Source of the DNA: Acidobacteriota bacterium
GTDB lineage: Bacteria; Acidobacteriota; Thermoanaerobaculia; UBA5066; Gp7-AA6
DNA length: 64,000 nucleotides
Direction of reading: 5' to 3'
Assembly: GCA_027307335.1 (NCBI GenBank)
Contig: DAHUXD010000049.1
Span: 62,001-126,000 of the forward strand
Shown here: piece after piece, positions 17,922-26,884 of the stretch
Numbering within the stretch: the first letter of the stretch is position 1
Layout of the letters: each line of letters starts with the position of its first letter
The notes under the pieces: model-generated
What the model saw: only the letters and a program-made list of their open reading frames with translations
Told to the model about the DNA's origin: nothing
Databases searched by the model: none
Program-made: the position numbers and the translations under genes

Positions 17922-20075
17922 ATGCGACGCGTTCTGCTTCTCTTCGCACTCGGTGCCGGCGTCCCCCTCACCGCCTTCGCCGCTCCCGCGCCGATACCGC
18001 CCATGGGAACGGAGTTCGTGGTCAACACCAACACCACGGGTTACCAGTACCTCTCCTCGGTCGCGATGGACGGGGCCGGCGACTTCGTCGTCGCGTGGGA
18101 CACGTACGACGGCAGCAGCTATGGCGTCGCCGCGCGTGCCTTCGACTCCACGGGCGCCCCGCTCACGGGCGAGTTCGCCGTCAACACCTACACGACCGGA
18201 GGGCAGTACAACTCGTTCGTCGCCGCGGACCGCAACGGCGATTTCGTCGTCGTGTGGACGAGCTACGGGCAGCTGAACGCGACCGACACCGAGGTCTACG
18301 CGCGCCGCTACACCGGCGGCCAGCCGACCGGGCCGGAGTTTCTCGTCAACACGTACACGACCGGCGACCAGTTCGTGTCCGGTCAGTCGATCGCGATGGC
18401 GGGCTCCGGCGAGTTCGTGGTCGTGTGGACCGGCGGCGGACAGGACGGCGCCGGCTACGGAATCTTCGCCCAGCGCTTCGACGCCGGGGGCAACAAGCTC
18501 GGCGGCGAGTTCCAGGTCAACACGTACACGACGGGGAATCAGGCGTATCCCACCGTCTCGATGAGCGCCGACCGCTCGTTCGTCGTCGCATGGCAGAGCG
18601 ACGGCCAGGACGGAGACGGCTTCGGCGTCTTCGCCCGGCGCTACGACGGCACCGGCTCGCCGGTCACGGGCGAGGTCCCCGTCAATACCTACACGACCGG
18701 CCCTCAGATTCAGCCCGTCGTCGCGGCGGACCGCGACGGCAACTTCGTCGTCGTGTGGGACAGCGTCAGCCAGGACGGCAGCTTCGACGGCATCTTCGGC
18801 CGCCGGTTCGATCCGAGCGGCGCGCCGCTGACCGGGGAGTTCCAGGCCAACACGTACACCACCGACATCCAGGACTACCCCTCGATCGCCATGGACCCCG
18901 ACGGCAACTTCATCTGCACCTGGCGCAGCAACGGCCAGGATGGGGACGGCTTCGGCGTGTATGCGCAGGCATTCGACTCGTCCGCGAACCACGTCGGGGT
19001 GGAGTTCCAGGTCAACCAGGCGACGACGGGAGCGCAGGAACTGCCCGCGATCGCGACGGGCCATCACGGCAACTTCGTCGTCACCTGGGGCGGCTTCTCG
19101 AACCCCGACGAGGACATCTTCGCGCGCCTGAGCGCCCCCTCGGCGGGACACGCGGATGTGGACGTTCGCAGCGTCGCCGGCTCGTCCTCCAACGCGAACG
19201 GGGTCCTCGAAGCGGGCGAAACGGTCCAGGTGTCACCGCACTGGGTCAACGTTCTGAGCTCACCCTTCGCCGTCAGCGGAACGGCGACGAACATCCGCGG
19301 GCCGGCGGGGCCGACCTACACCCTCGACGACACGACGGCTGATTACGGCACGATTCCGGCCCAATCGCCCGCCAACTGCTTCGCCGCAACGGGCGACTGT
19401 TACCTCGTCACGGTCTCCGGCGCGCGGCCGGCGCCGCACTGGGACGCGAAGTTCGACGAGATGCTGTCGACGAACTCGGTCAAGACCTGGACCCTGCACG
19501 TCGGCGAGAGCTTCCCGGACGTTCCCCTCACGAACAACTTCTACACGTTCATCGAGACGCTCTTTCACAACGAGATCACGGGAGGCTGCGGCGGAGGCAA
19601 CTATTGCCCGGCGAATCCCGTCACGCGCGCGCAGATGGCCGTCTTCCTCCTGAAAACCGAGCACGGGGCGGGCTACCTGCCGCCGGCCTGCGCGGGAATC
19701 TTCGGCGACGTGCCCTGCCCGTCGCAGTTCGCCGACTGGATCGAGCAGTTGTACGCGGAGGGAGTGACGGGAGGCTGTCAGGCGAGCCCGCTGAACTACT
19801 GCCCGAACAACCCGGTCACCCGCGCCCAGATGGCGGTCTTCCTGCTGAAGGTAGAGCACGGCACGGGCTATGTGCCGCCCACGTGCGCCGGCCTGTTCGG
19901 AGACGTCGCCTGCCCATCGACCTTCGCCAACTGGATCGAGCAGCTCTATGCCGAGGGAGTGACGGGAGGCTGTCAGGCGAGCCCGCTGCTCTACTGCCCG
20001 ACCAACCCGGTCACGCGTGGCCAGATGGCCGTCTTCATCACGAAGACGTTCGGGTTCAAGCTGTATCCCCCCTAG
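17922..20075 (+). CDS. Secreted seven-repeat propeller-like protein with SLH-like C-terminal triplet
   Basis: A GGGGAGGAAGC ribosome binding site precedes the ATG; residues 1-22 form a signal peptide. Residues about 28-405 consist of seven repeats of roughly 55 residues, each with EFQVNTYTTG, then GDFVVVW, then FARRFDSTGAPL. This repeat number suggests a seven-bladed beta-propeller. Residues 408-525 are a domain with NGVLEAGETV, DCY and HWDAKFDE that is shared with the 53449 protein. The last 190 residues hold three Cys-rich SLH-like repeats (FADWIEQLYAEGVTGGC, NPVTRAQMAVFLLK). It is expected at the cell surface. The ligand, if any, is unknown. Confidence 0.82.
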   Translation: MRRVLLLFALGAGVPLTAFAAPAPIPPMGTEFVVNTNTTGYQYLSSVAMDGAGDFVVAWDTYDGSSYGVAARAFDSTGAPLTGEFAVNTYTTGGQYNSFVAADRNGDFVVVWTSYGQLNATDTEVYARRYTGGQPTGPEFLVNTYTTGDQFVSGQSIAMAGSGEFVVVWTGGGQDGAGYGIFAQRFDAGGNKLGGEFQVNTYTTGNQAYPTVSMSADRSFVVAWQSDGQDGDGFGVFARRYDGTGSPVTGEVPVNTYTTGPQIQPVVAADRDGNFVVVWDSVSQDGSFDGIFGRRFDPSGAPLTGEFQANTYTTDIQDYPSIAMDPDGNFICTWRSNGQDGDGFGVYAQAFDSSANHVGVEFQVNQATTGAQELPAIATGHHGNFVVTWGGFSNPDEDIFARLSAPSAGHADVDVRSVAGSSSNANGVLEAGETVQVSPHWVNVLSSPFAVSGTATNIRGPAGPTYTLDDTTADYGTIPAQSPANCFAATGDCYLVTVSGARPAPHWDAKFDEMLSTNSVKTWTLHVGESFPDVPLTNNFYTFIETLFHNEITGGCGGGNYCPANPVTRAQMAVFLLKTEHGAGYLPPACAGIFGDVPCPSQFADWIEQLYAEGVTGGCQASPLNYCPNNPVTRAQMAVFLLKVEHGTGYVPPTCAGLFGDVACPSTFANWIEQLYAEGVTGGCQASPLLYCPTNPVTRGQMAVFITKTFGFKLYPP

Positions 20076-20077
20076 AC

Positions 20078-20095
20078 CGCGCGGTTCCCCGCGCG
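20078..20095 (+). other. GC-rich hairpin after the surface-protein gene
   Basis: CGCGCGG (20078-20084) pairs with CCGCGCG (20089-20095) around a TTCC loop, starting three bases after the stop codon. There is no T-run, so it is at best a weak or Rho-assisted 3' end. Confidence 0.3.
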
Positions 20096-20120
20096 CCGAA
20101 GCGGTCGGGCGGCCCCGCGG

Positions 20121-20300
20121 CTACGGCGTGCGGCCGAGGGCGAGCGTGCCGACCGTGTCGGCCTCGAACGTCAGGAGGTCGTGGCCCGCGGAGCAGTGGC
20201 CGATGCCGGGCACGCCCTCTTCCGGCATCTCGACCGCGACCACCTCGCCACAGCGCGGGCAGATCAGGGACCACACGGTGGGGAACCGCTCCTCGTCCAT
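20121..20300 (-). CDS. Small zinc-ribbon-like protein, 59 aa
   Basis: A short gene with a very good ribosome binding site (GAGGAGGTGGGCG directly before ATG at 20300). The product reads MDEERFPTVWSLICPRCGEV, followed by a Cys/His cluster HCSAGHDLLTF and ends ALGRTP. The CPRC knuckle and the later H-C-x3-H could bind one zinc ion. No signal peptide or membrane segment is visible, so it is cytoplasmic. It is divergent from the DUF2252 gene, and the 11-bp direct repeat at 20385 lies between them. I do not recognise a named family. Confidence 0.7.
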   Translation of the reverse strand: MDEERFPTVWSLICPRCGEVVAVEMPEEGVPGIGHCSAGHDLLTFEADTVGTLALGRTP

Positions 20301-20384
20301 CGCCCACCTCCTCGGCCAAACCTAGCGCCCCGGGTCGAAGAGCGGGCAAAGACGGTGTGAGCGGGAATCGCACTTCGCCGGGTC

Positions 20385-20399
20385 TTTATTGCTCGTTTA
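20385..20399 (+). promoter_or_regulatory. 11-bp-phased direct repeat (TTTA motif D)
   Basis: TTTATTGCTCGTTTA places TTTA at 20385 and 20396, 11 bases apart, 85 bases before the DUF2252 start and about the same distance from the divergent small zinc-ribbon gene. Confidence 0.35.
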
Positions 20400-20484
20400 A
20401 GGGGAGCGCGGACTCGTCCGTTACCGCGGGTCCGCGAGGGCATAGAGTCCGCGAGGTGTTCATCCACGAGAGGGTTCCGCCGCG

Positions 20485-21858
20485 GTGAGGAGCGGCCGCG
20501 GTCGGTCCGCCGGACGAAGAGGTCCCACCCTCGCGACGCCGGCGGAGCGGCGGCGCCGCGGGCGGAGCCTGCGGGATCGCGTCGGGCGCGGCGCTCACGC
20601 CGAGTGGAAGGAAAATCCCCGCCGGCCGAACCCGGTCGTGCTCCTCCAGGAGAGCAACGCCGAGCGGCTCCCCGCGCTCGTGCCGATCAAGATCACGCGC
20701 ATGGCGCAGTCGCCGTTCGCGTTCTTCCGCGGCGCGGCGCCGCTGATGGCGCTCGATCTCTCGAAGACGCCCGCAACGGGGCTCCGGGTCCAGATCTGCG
20801 GCGACGCGCATGTCCAGAACGTCGGCGCCTTCGCGGCGCCGGACGGCCACCTCACCTTCGATCTGAACGACTTCGACGAGACGATACCCGGCCCATGGGA
20901 GTGGGACGTGAAGCGCATGGCGGCGAGCCTCGTCCTCGCCGGCCGTGAGGCGGGCGACACCGACCGCGAGAATGCGGACGCCATCCGCGCGTTCGTCGGC
21001 GCGTACCGGGAGGCGATGAACGGCTTCGCCGAGATGACTTTCCTGGACACGGTTCGTTACGAGGTGCGGCGCTACCTCGGCGCGGGTCCGGCGCACGTCG
21101 CGCTCTCCCGAGCCGAGCGCGCCTCCCCGCAGCACGCACTCGCGAAGCTGACGGTGCGGGCGCGGGCAGGACTGCCCCGCTTCCACGACCGGCCGCCGAT
21201 CCTCGCCCACGTCCCGGACCGCGTCGCCGCCGCCGTCATCGCGAGCCTCGCGAGCTATCGCGAGACGCTCGGACCGGACCGCCAGCTCGCGCTCGACGTC
21301 TATCGGCCGGTGGACGTCGCGTTCAAGGTCGTGGGCACCGGCAGCGTGGGCACCCGCGACTACGTCGTGCTCCTGTTCGGCGGTGGCCCGGCGGACCCGC
21401 TGATTCTCCAGGTCAAGGAGGAGCTGACGTCCTGCTATCACCCTTACCTTCCGGAAACCCCTCCGTTTCCGCACCAGGGGAGGAGAGTCGCGGAGGGCCA
21501 GCACCGGATGCAGAGCGCGACCGACCCCTTCCTCGGCTGGACACGCGTCGAGGGACGAGACTATCTGGTGCGCCAGCTCGCGGACCACAAGGCGAAGGTC
21601 GAAGTCAGCGAGCTCGCCGGCTCCGCCCTCGTGCGGTTCGCGCGCGTCTCGGGCGAGATCCTCGCGAAGGCCCACGCTCGGACGGGGGACGCCGCCGCGA
21701 TCGCGGGGTACTGCGGCGGATCCGATCGCCTGGATCGCGCGATCGCGCGCTTCGCGCTGGCGTACGCCGACCAGGCGGAGAAAGACTACGCTCTCTTCCG
21801 GAAGGCGATCCGCTCCGGAGTGCTCAAGGCGGCGCCGAAACGCGACGCCATCGGCTGA
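20485..21858 (+). CDS. DUF2252 family protein
   Basis: A 457-residue protein with the DUF2252 hallmarks. They are MAQSPFAFFRGAAPLMALDL, then ICGDAHVQNVGAF, then FDLNDFDETIPGPWEWDVKR, and later FLGWTRVEGRDYLVRQLADHK. The GDxHxxN and NDFD motifs resemble aminoglycoside-phosphotransferase/kinase-like catalytic sites, and the family is usually placed in or near the protein-kinase-like fold; its substrate is not known. The length is normal for the family. The GTG at 20485 has no strong ribosome binding site. The C-terminus ends in a Lys-containing tail after YADQAEKDYALFRKA. It is transcribed alone. Confidence 0.88.
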   Translation: MRSGRGRSAGRRGPTLATPAERRRRGRSLRDRVGRGAHAEWKENPRRPNPVVLLQESNAERLPALVPIKITRMAQSPFAFFRGAAPLMALDLSKTPATGLRVQICGDAHVQNVGAFAAPDGHLTFDLNDFDETIPGPWEWDVKRMAASLVLAGREAGDTDRENADAIRAFVGAYREAMNGFAEMTFLDTVRYEVRRYLGAGPAHVALSRAERASPQHALAKLTVRARAGLPRFHDRPPILAHVPDRVAAAVIASLASYRETLGPDRQLALDVYRPVDVAFKVVGTGSVGTRDYVVLLFGGGPADPLILQVKEELTSCYHPYLPETPPFPHQGRRVAEGQHRMQSATDPFLGWTRVEGRDYLVRQLADHKAKVEVSELAGSALVRFARVSGEILAKAHARTGDAAAIAGYCGGSDRLDRAIARFALAYADQAEKDYALFRKAIRSGVLKAAPKRDAIG

Positions 21859-21874
21859 GCGCGGGACCCGCGAT

Positions 21875-22555
21875 GTGGTACACCGGCAGCGTCGTTTCTC
21901 ATCGGCAGTGGCCGGGAACGTCCCGGCCGCGACGATTCGTCGGGAGGGAGAGCTGGTTCCGCGGTTCGTTCACGCCTTTCTCGGGCTGCCCGGGCCCTGG
22001 ATCCTCGCCGGCGTCTTCCTTCTCGCCGGCGCGGAGGCGGCGCTCTTCTTCGGCTTCGTGATCCCGGGTGAGATCGCGGTGCTGCTCGGCGGCGTCCTCG
22101 CCGCGCGCGGCATGGTGCCGCTCGGCGCGGTGATCGCCGCCGGCATCCTCGGAGCGGTCCTCGGCGACTTCGTGGGCTTCCAGGTGGGCCGCCACTACGG
22201 CGCCGCGATCCTCGAGCGATACTTCCCGCAGAAATGGCCCCCCGTCCGCACCTGGCTGCGGCGGCGCGGCCCGCCCGCCGTCCTCGTCGGCCGCTCGACG
22301 GCGTTTCTTCGGGCGATCGTCCCGACCGCCGCCGGCGCGGCGCGGATGCCGACGAATCAGTTCCTCCTGTGGAACGTGCTCGGCGGCGTGATCTGGGCGA
22401 CCGCGGTCACGCTCGTCGGCTACTTCGCGGGCGAGGGCTACGAGGCGGCGATACGGCTCGCCGGCCGCGGCGGCGCCGCCGTCCTCGTGCTCGTCGCGAT
22501 CGTCGCGCTCGGCCTCGCCGTGAAGCGCTTCGTCATGCGCCGCATCGCATTCTAG
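21875..22555 (+). CDS. DedA/SNARE-associated family membrane protein
   Basis: A 226-residue inner-membrane protein of the DedA (VTT domain) family. It shows FGFVIPGEIAVLLGGVLAARG (the re-entrant ExxxPGE region), LGDFVGFQVGRHYG, FLRAIVPTAAGAARMP (the basic FxRxxxPxxAG motif) and NQFLLWNVLGGVIWATAVTLVGYFAG. Members move undecaprenyl phosphate or phospholipids across the membrane or support membrane potential. The start is uncertain: the GTG at 21875 is used, but a GTG at 21908 is possible, and neither has a clear ribosome binding site. It begins 16 bases after the DUF2252 stop and may share its transcript. Confidence 0.85.
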   Translation: MVHRQRRFSSAVAGNVPAATIRREGELVPRFVHAFLGLPGPWILAGVFLLAGAEAALFFGFVIPGEIAVLLGGVLAARGMVPLGAVIAAGILGAVLGDFVGFQVGRHYGAAILERYFPQKWPPVRTWLRRRGPPAVLVGRSTAFLRAIVPTAAGAARMPTNQFLLWNVLGGVIWATAVTLVGYFAGEGYEAAIRLAGRGGAAVLVLVAIVALGLAVKRFVMRRIAF

Positions 22556-22585
22556 CCGCCGGCGTCTCCAGCGTGACGCGTCCGC

Positions 22586-24562
22586 TCAGGGACACGGCAG
22601 GGCGCGCGTGTCCTGGAGCGGCGGAAACGCCGTGCCCGCGGGGTTCGGGTAGGTCCGCGACGCTCCGGTCACCGCGTCCTCGACGAGGAGGTCGAACCCC
22701 ACGTTCGTGAGTCCGCCCGCGAACGTCCAGAAGTGCGGCGCGGGCAGGCCGCAGCCGTCGAGGACCTTCACCACGAGCTCGACGTTCTGTTCGTCGAAGA
22801 ACCAGAACGCGCCGGTGTCGTCGGTGATCGGCACCGCGCCGGCCGCGCCCGTCGAACCGTCGGGCCGGCGCCAGGTCACCGTGACGCGGAACCGTCCGTC
22901 GCCGAGGCAGAGGACCGCCGCGTCCGGCGCGCACGGGCCCGCAGCCAGGGGCGCCGAGGTCTCGGCCGCCCAGGTGAGCCAGTTCTCGTCCACGCCGGCG
23001 TATTGCCCCACGATCCACGCGCGGCCGGGATCGGCCGGGTCGAGCGCGGCGCCGAAGAAGTCGCCCCATCGGTTGACGAGCTCGTCGTTGCCGGTCGGCA
23101 CGACGTAGCTGCCGGCACCGTCCTTCACCGGGATGCTCGCCTCGAGCGCCGGATCCGCGATCGAGCGGAAGGTCACCGCGACCCCGGGGTACGCGTCGGT
23201 GCAGCTCCGGCCGAAGACCATCGTGAGGTCGTCGCCGGCGTCGACCGCCAGGGCCGGATAGAAGTACCAGCAGCCGTCGGCGCCAAACGACTCGTCCTCG
23301 CGGGCCGTCTTCGTCGCGACGTCGAGGCGCGCGTAGCGGGCGCGGCTGTGCATCCCGTCGCCGTCGGCGACCGTGTGCGCGAACCACAGCGACCCGTGGC
23401 GGAAGACCGCCGACGCGATCGTGCCGCTTCCGGTGTTGAGGAGGCAGGGCGTGGGACAGCCGGACACTCCGGGCGAGCCGCCCTTCTGGTCCGCCCCCGG
23501 CGGCGCGAGCGTCGGCGCGATCGGCACGTCGGCGCCGGCGAGCGCGGCGCCCGGAGTTCCCGCGCCGGAGAGAGTCCACAGGGTCACGTGGTCCCGCGTC
23601 GTGAAGGGACTGTTGCTCACGAGGTATTCGGCGCCCGGATGGCCGAAGGTGAGCGCGGGCCGCACGCCGCTGACCTTCGCGCCGGGAAACAGCGGGTCCT
23701 CGAGGTCCCAGAAGTCGGACCACGTGGCGGTCGCGGCGCCCGCGTACAGAGGATCCTTGTCGAGGACGCGGACCTTCGCGTAGGCGAACCCGGTGTCGGC
23801 GTACCGGAACTGGTTCGTGGCGATGATGAGCGACGCCTCGTCGAACCCGAGCGACGGGCGATCCGAGAAGTTCGCCGCCGGATTCGTGCCGTTCGCATCG
23901 CCGGGCAGAGCCCACGAGTGCCAGCCGGCCGTCGGATCGCTCGAGTTCGAGACGGAGAGCAGGATCCACGACCGCGACCGCGCGTCGTTCGCCACGTAGA
24001 CGAGGATCCAGCGATCCCGGAAGTGGTCGTACGCGACCTGCGGGTCGTAGACGAAGAGAGTCGTCCCGCCGACCGCGGACAGCTGCGCCTGGAACCATGA
24101 CCCCGCGGTGAACTGGTAGAGGAGCGCGCCGGTCTTCGTGAAGATGCCGAAGGAGCTGTTGACGGCGACGATGACGTGCCCGGGCCCCGCCGCCACGATC
24201 GGGTCGGGCGGCGTCACGCCGTCGTCGCCGAGCGCCCGGAACCCCGCGAGGAGGGGCTCGGCCCCGGGCGCGGCGCCGCGGGCGCCGGAGCTCGAGCGAG
24301 CGGCATCGTTCCGTTCGTTGGCGCCGCAGAGAGCGGAGGACGCTCGCCCGTCCACGGGATCGGGAAGCGAGGGAATCTCGAGCTCGGGCGGCAGGCCGGC
24401 CGCCCGCTCGGCCGCGCTCGCGCGCCGGGCGGCGTCGGCCGGAAGAATCGCCGCGGACCGCGCCGAGGATCCGCGCGCCGGACCTTTCGGAAGACCGCGT
24501 CCTCCGGCGTCGTCGGCCGGCGGGGAGAGGAGGAGCACGGAGGCGAGGAGGAGGGGCGCCAC
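22586..24562 (-). CDS. Secreted propeller-like protein with C-terminal four-Cys YFWFFD module
   Basis: A 658-residue exported protein starting at GTG with a short signal peptide (LLLASVLLLSPP). Residues about 85-540 are a domain with DGVTPPDPIVAAGPGHVIVA, YDPQVAYDHFRDRWILVYV and NRWGDFFGAALDPADPGRAW. It is related to the N-terminal region of the 53449 protein, which has [20 protein letters not shown] and the same order of motifs. Residues 544-658 are the four-Cys module (Cys544, Cys552, Cys604, Cys657; GAFWFFDEQNVELVVKVLDG). It lies 43 bases downstream of the ROK kinase gene on the same strand and could be read through from the mannose operon. Function unknown; probably surface-exposed. Confidence 0.8.
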   Translation of the reverse strand: MAPLLLASVLLLSPPADDAGGRGLPKGPARGSSARSAAILPADAARRASAAERAAGLPPELEIPSLPDPVDGRASSALCGANERNDAARSSSGARGAAPGAEPLLAGFRALGDDGVTPPDPIVAAGPGHVIVAVNSSFGIFTKTGALLYQFTAGSWFQAQLSAVGGTTLFVYDPQVAYDHFRDRWILVYVANDARSRSWILLSVSNSSDPTAGWHSWALPGDANGTNPAANFSDRPSLGFDEASLIIATNQFRYADTGFAYAKVRVLDKDPLYAGAATATWSDFWDLEDPLFPGAKVSGVRPALTFGHPGAEYLVSNSPFTTRDHVTLWTLSGAGTPGAALAGADVPIAPTLAPPGADQKGGSPGVSGCPTPCLLNTGSGTIASAVFRHGSLWFAHTVADGDGMHSRARYARLDVATKTAREDESFGADGCWYFYPALAVDAGDDLTMVFGRSCTDAYPGVAVTFRSIADPALEASIPVKDGAGSYVVPTGNDELVNRWGDFFGAALDPADPGRAWIVGQYAGVDENWLTWAAETSAPLAAGPCAPDAAVLCLGDGRFRVTVTWRRPDGSTGAAGAVPITDDTGAFWFFDEQNVELVVKVLDGCGLPAPHFWTFAGGLTNVGFDLLVEDAVTGASRTYPNPAGTAFPPLQDTRALPCP

Positions 24563-24605
24563 TTTGTTCGAGGGAAGAAATGATACGCCCGGCGGGCGGC
24601 GGATT

Positions 24606-25703
24606 TCAGCGCCGGTCCAGTTCCTTCAGCGCGCGGGCGTAGGCGCCCAGGCAGACCGCTCGGCTCGTCCCGAGGCGCGAGAGCCCGACACCCGTCCGCT
24701 TCTGCGGGTCGTAGGGCACGGTGCGCGCCGAGCCCGGCACGCGCACCGTTCGCGGGCTTCCGGCGAGGAATCGCCGCCGCTCGTCTTCGTCCTCCAGGTT
24801 GAACGCGGAGAGCTCGAGGCGCGGCACTCTCTCCCCCGACGTCTTCTCGAGCGTGCCGTTCAACTCCGCGACGAGCGCCGGCAGGAAGAGCGACGCGGCC
24901 CCGGAGAGGCCGCCGCCGATCACGACCAGGCCGTCGACGAGCGTCAGCGCGTTGGCGATCGCGTCGCCCGCCACCTCGCCGAGGCGCCGGAACGCCTCGC
25001 GGGCCGCGGCCGCGTCGCCCGCCGATTCCCCGAGGGCGATCGACGCGATCGCGCTCGGCTCGGGCGCCTGCTCGAGCGCCACCCCGGCCCGTCGCGCGTA
25101 GACGCTCCGGACCGCGCGGATGCCGACGCCCTCCTCGGCCGGCGCGTGCCGGTCGAGCTTGTTCCGCTCGAGCCAGATCTCCGCGGCGGCGCCGTTGTCG
25201 CCGAGGAAGAGCTCGCCGTCGCGGACGATGCCCGCGCCGAAGCCCGAGCCGAGCGTGACCCCGAGGAGATTGCGATGACGCCGCGGGCTTCCGACCTGCG
25301 CCAGGAGGCGGTTGACTTCGGGCAGCAGGCCATGGAGCGCCTCGCCGTACGCGAAGAGGTCCCCGTCGTTGTGGATGAACACGGGGACGCCGAAGCGGTC
25401 CTCGAGCATCGGCCCGAGCGCGACGCCGCCGCGGAAGGCGGGCAGGTTGCCGAGGTCGCCGATCACGCCCGCGGCGTAGTCGGCGGGACCCGGAAACGCG
25501 AAGGAGAGCGCCGCCACCGCGCCGCCCGCCGACCGGCCGACCTGCGAGAACCCCTCGAGGATCTGCGCGAGGCACGCGTCGAGGTCATCGCCATGCGAGG
25601 GCAGCGTCACGCCGGTCCCGACCTCGCGGCCGCCCGCGATCGCCGAAAAGCGGAAGCTCGTGCCGCCGGCGTCGAGCGTGAGAACGACGCGGCCGTCGCT
25701 CAC
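24606..25703 (-). CDS. ROK-family sugar kinase (likely mannose or fructose kinase)
   Basis: A 365-residue ROK kinase. The ATP loop LDAGGTSFRFSA lies at residues 10-21, the catalytic Asp is in IHNDGDLFAYGEA, and LVVIGGGLSGAASLF marks the C-terminal lobe. The usual ROK zinc cluster (CxCGxxGCxE) is absent, as in some hexokinase-like members; the chain is longer than typical ROK glucokinases. The GTG at 25703 overlaps the stop of the upstream importer gene (GTGA), so the two are translationally coupled. With a GH47 mannosidase and a FucP-like importer before it, phosphorylation of mannose is the simplest reading. The exact sugar is inferred from context only. Confidence 0.85.
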   Translation of the reverse strand: MSDGRVVLTLDAGGTSFRFSAIAGGREVGTGVTLPSHGDDLDACLAQILEGFSQVGRSAGGAVAALSFAFPGPADYAAGVIGDLGNLPAFRGGVALGPMLEDRFGVPVFIHNDGDLFAYGEALHGLLPEVNRLLAQVGSPRRHRNLLGVTLGSGFGAGIVRDGELFLGDNGAAAEIWLERNKLDRHAPAEEGVGIRAVRSVYARRAGVALEQAPEPSAIASIALGESAGDAAAAREAFRRLGEVAGDAIANALTLVDGLVVIGGGLSGAASLFLPALVAELNGTLEKTSGERVPRLELSAFNLEDEDERRRFLAGSPRTVRVPGSARTVPYDPQKRTGVGLSRLGTSRAVCLGAYARALKELDRR

Positions 25704-26884
25704 GGCGCCGCGCTCCGCCGGACGGAGAGCGAGAGAACGGCGAGGTAGACGAAGCACGCGATCGGCACCGCGAACGCGGCGCGCACCCCCGCCCGATCGG
25801 CCACGAGCCCCATGACGGCCGGCAGCACGGCGCCTCCGAAGATCGCCATGCACATCAGGCCGGAGAGCGGGCCGCTCGACGCCGGCCGCCGTTCGATCGT
25901 CAGCGCGAAGACGAGGGGCCAGATGTTCGCGAACCCCAGGCCGCAGAGGATGACGCCCGCGAGCGCCGCCTCGCGGCCCCCGGCGAGGAGGAGCGAGAGG
26001 CCCCAGAGCCCCACGAGCGCGCTGACGCGGAAGAAGCGCCGCGCGTCGAGGAAATCGAGGACGACCGAGCCGAGGAGCCGCCCCGCGGAGAGCGCGATGA
26101 AGAAGAGGCCGGGTCCCCACTGCGTGGCGGAGCCGAGGTCCATGCCGAAGCGCCGCGAGAGAAACGTGGCGAGCCAGGAGTTGAGGCCGACCTCCGCGCC
26201 GACGTAGAGGAAGATGCCCGCGACCGCCAGGGCGACGGCGGGGTCCCTCAGGAGGGCGAAGCTCGAGGCGACGCTCGCCGGCCGGTCTTCGGCCGAGCGC
26301 GCCGCGGCCGGAAGGAAAAAGGCCGCGAGCAGCGCCGCGAACGTCACCGCGGCGGAGAGCGGGAAGATCCGGTACCACGCCAGACCCAGAGCGACGAGAA
26401 GCGTCGTGACGTAGGGTCCCGAGATCGAGCCGAGGCTCTTCAGGAACTGGGCGAAGGTCAGGTTGCGCGCGTAGCGGCCGGGCGCGCTCACGTCCCGCAT
26501 CATCGGGTTGCCCGCGACCTGGAGGGCGGCCATTCCGAGGCCGATGAGAAAGATCGCGACGAGGAGCCGGCCGTAGCTCGAGAGCGCCAGGCTCGCGACG
26601 ATCTGGCCGGCGAGCACGACGCCGAGCGCGGCGAGGAGCAAGAACCGCTTGCCGCGCCGGTCCGCGACCACGCCCGCGGGCACGGAGAAGAGCGCGAACG
26701 CGACGAAGCCGAAGAACGGGAGCAGGCCCGCCTCGGCGCCCGAGAGACGGAACTCCGTCTTCGCGAAGCCGACGAGCGTGCCGACCGCGTCGACGAAGCC
26801 CATCACGAAGAAGGCGAGGAAGATCGGCAGCGCGCCGAGCGGCGAGCGCTCGCGCGGCGCGGCCGCCGCGGCGGCGCTCGTCAC
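25700..26884 (-). CDS. FucP-like MFS sugar:proton symporter
   Basis: A 394-residue major facilitator with 12 predicted membrane segments. Landmarks are FVDAVGTLVGFAKTEFRLSG in helix 1, FGFVAFALFSVPAGVVADRR with the MFS A-motif, AGNPMMRDVSAPGRYARNLT and FLKSLGSISGPYV. The NP and Q/N-containing helix 4 region is typical of the FucP/GluP branch, whose members import fucose, glucose, galactose or mannose. The GTG at 26884 overlaps the stop of the GH47 gene (GTGA); a GTG one codon earlier is equally possible. Its position between an exo-mannosidase and a sugar kinase suggests mannose import. Confidence 0.87.
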   Translation of the reverse strand: MTSAAAAAAPRERSPLGALPIFLAFFVMGFVDAVGTLVGFAKTEFRLSGAEAGLLPFFGFVAFALFSVPAGVVADRRGKRFLLLAALGVVLAGQIVASLALSSYGRLLVAIFLIGLGMAALQVAGNPMMRDVSAPGRYARNLTFAQFLKSLGSISGPYVTTLLVALGLAWYRIFPLSAAVTFAALLAAFFLPAAARSAEDRPASVASSFALLRDPAVALAVAGIFLYVGAEVGLNSWLATFLSRRFGMDLGSATQWGPGLFFIALSAGRLLGSVVLDFLDARRFFRVSALVGLWGLSLLLAGGREAALAGVILCGLGFANIWPLVFALTIERRPASSGPLSGLMCMAIFGGAVLPAVMGLVADRAGVRAAFAVPIACFVYLAVLSLSVRRSAAP

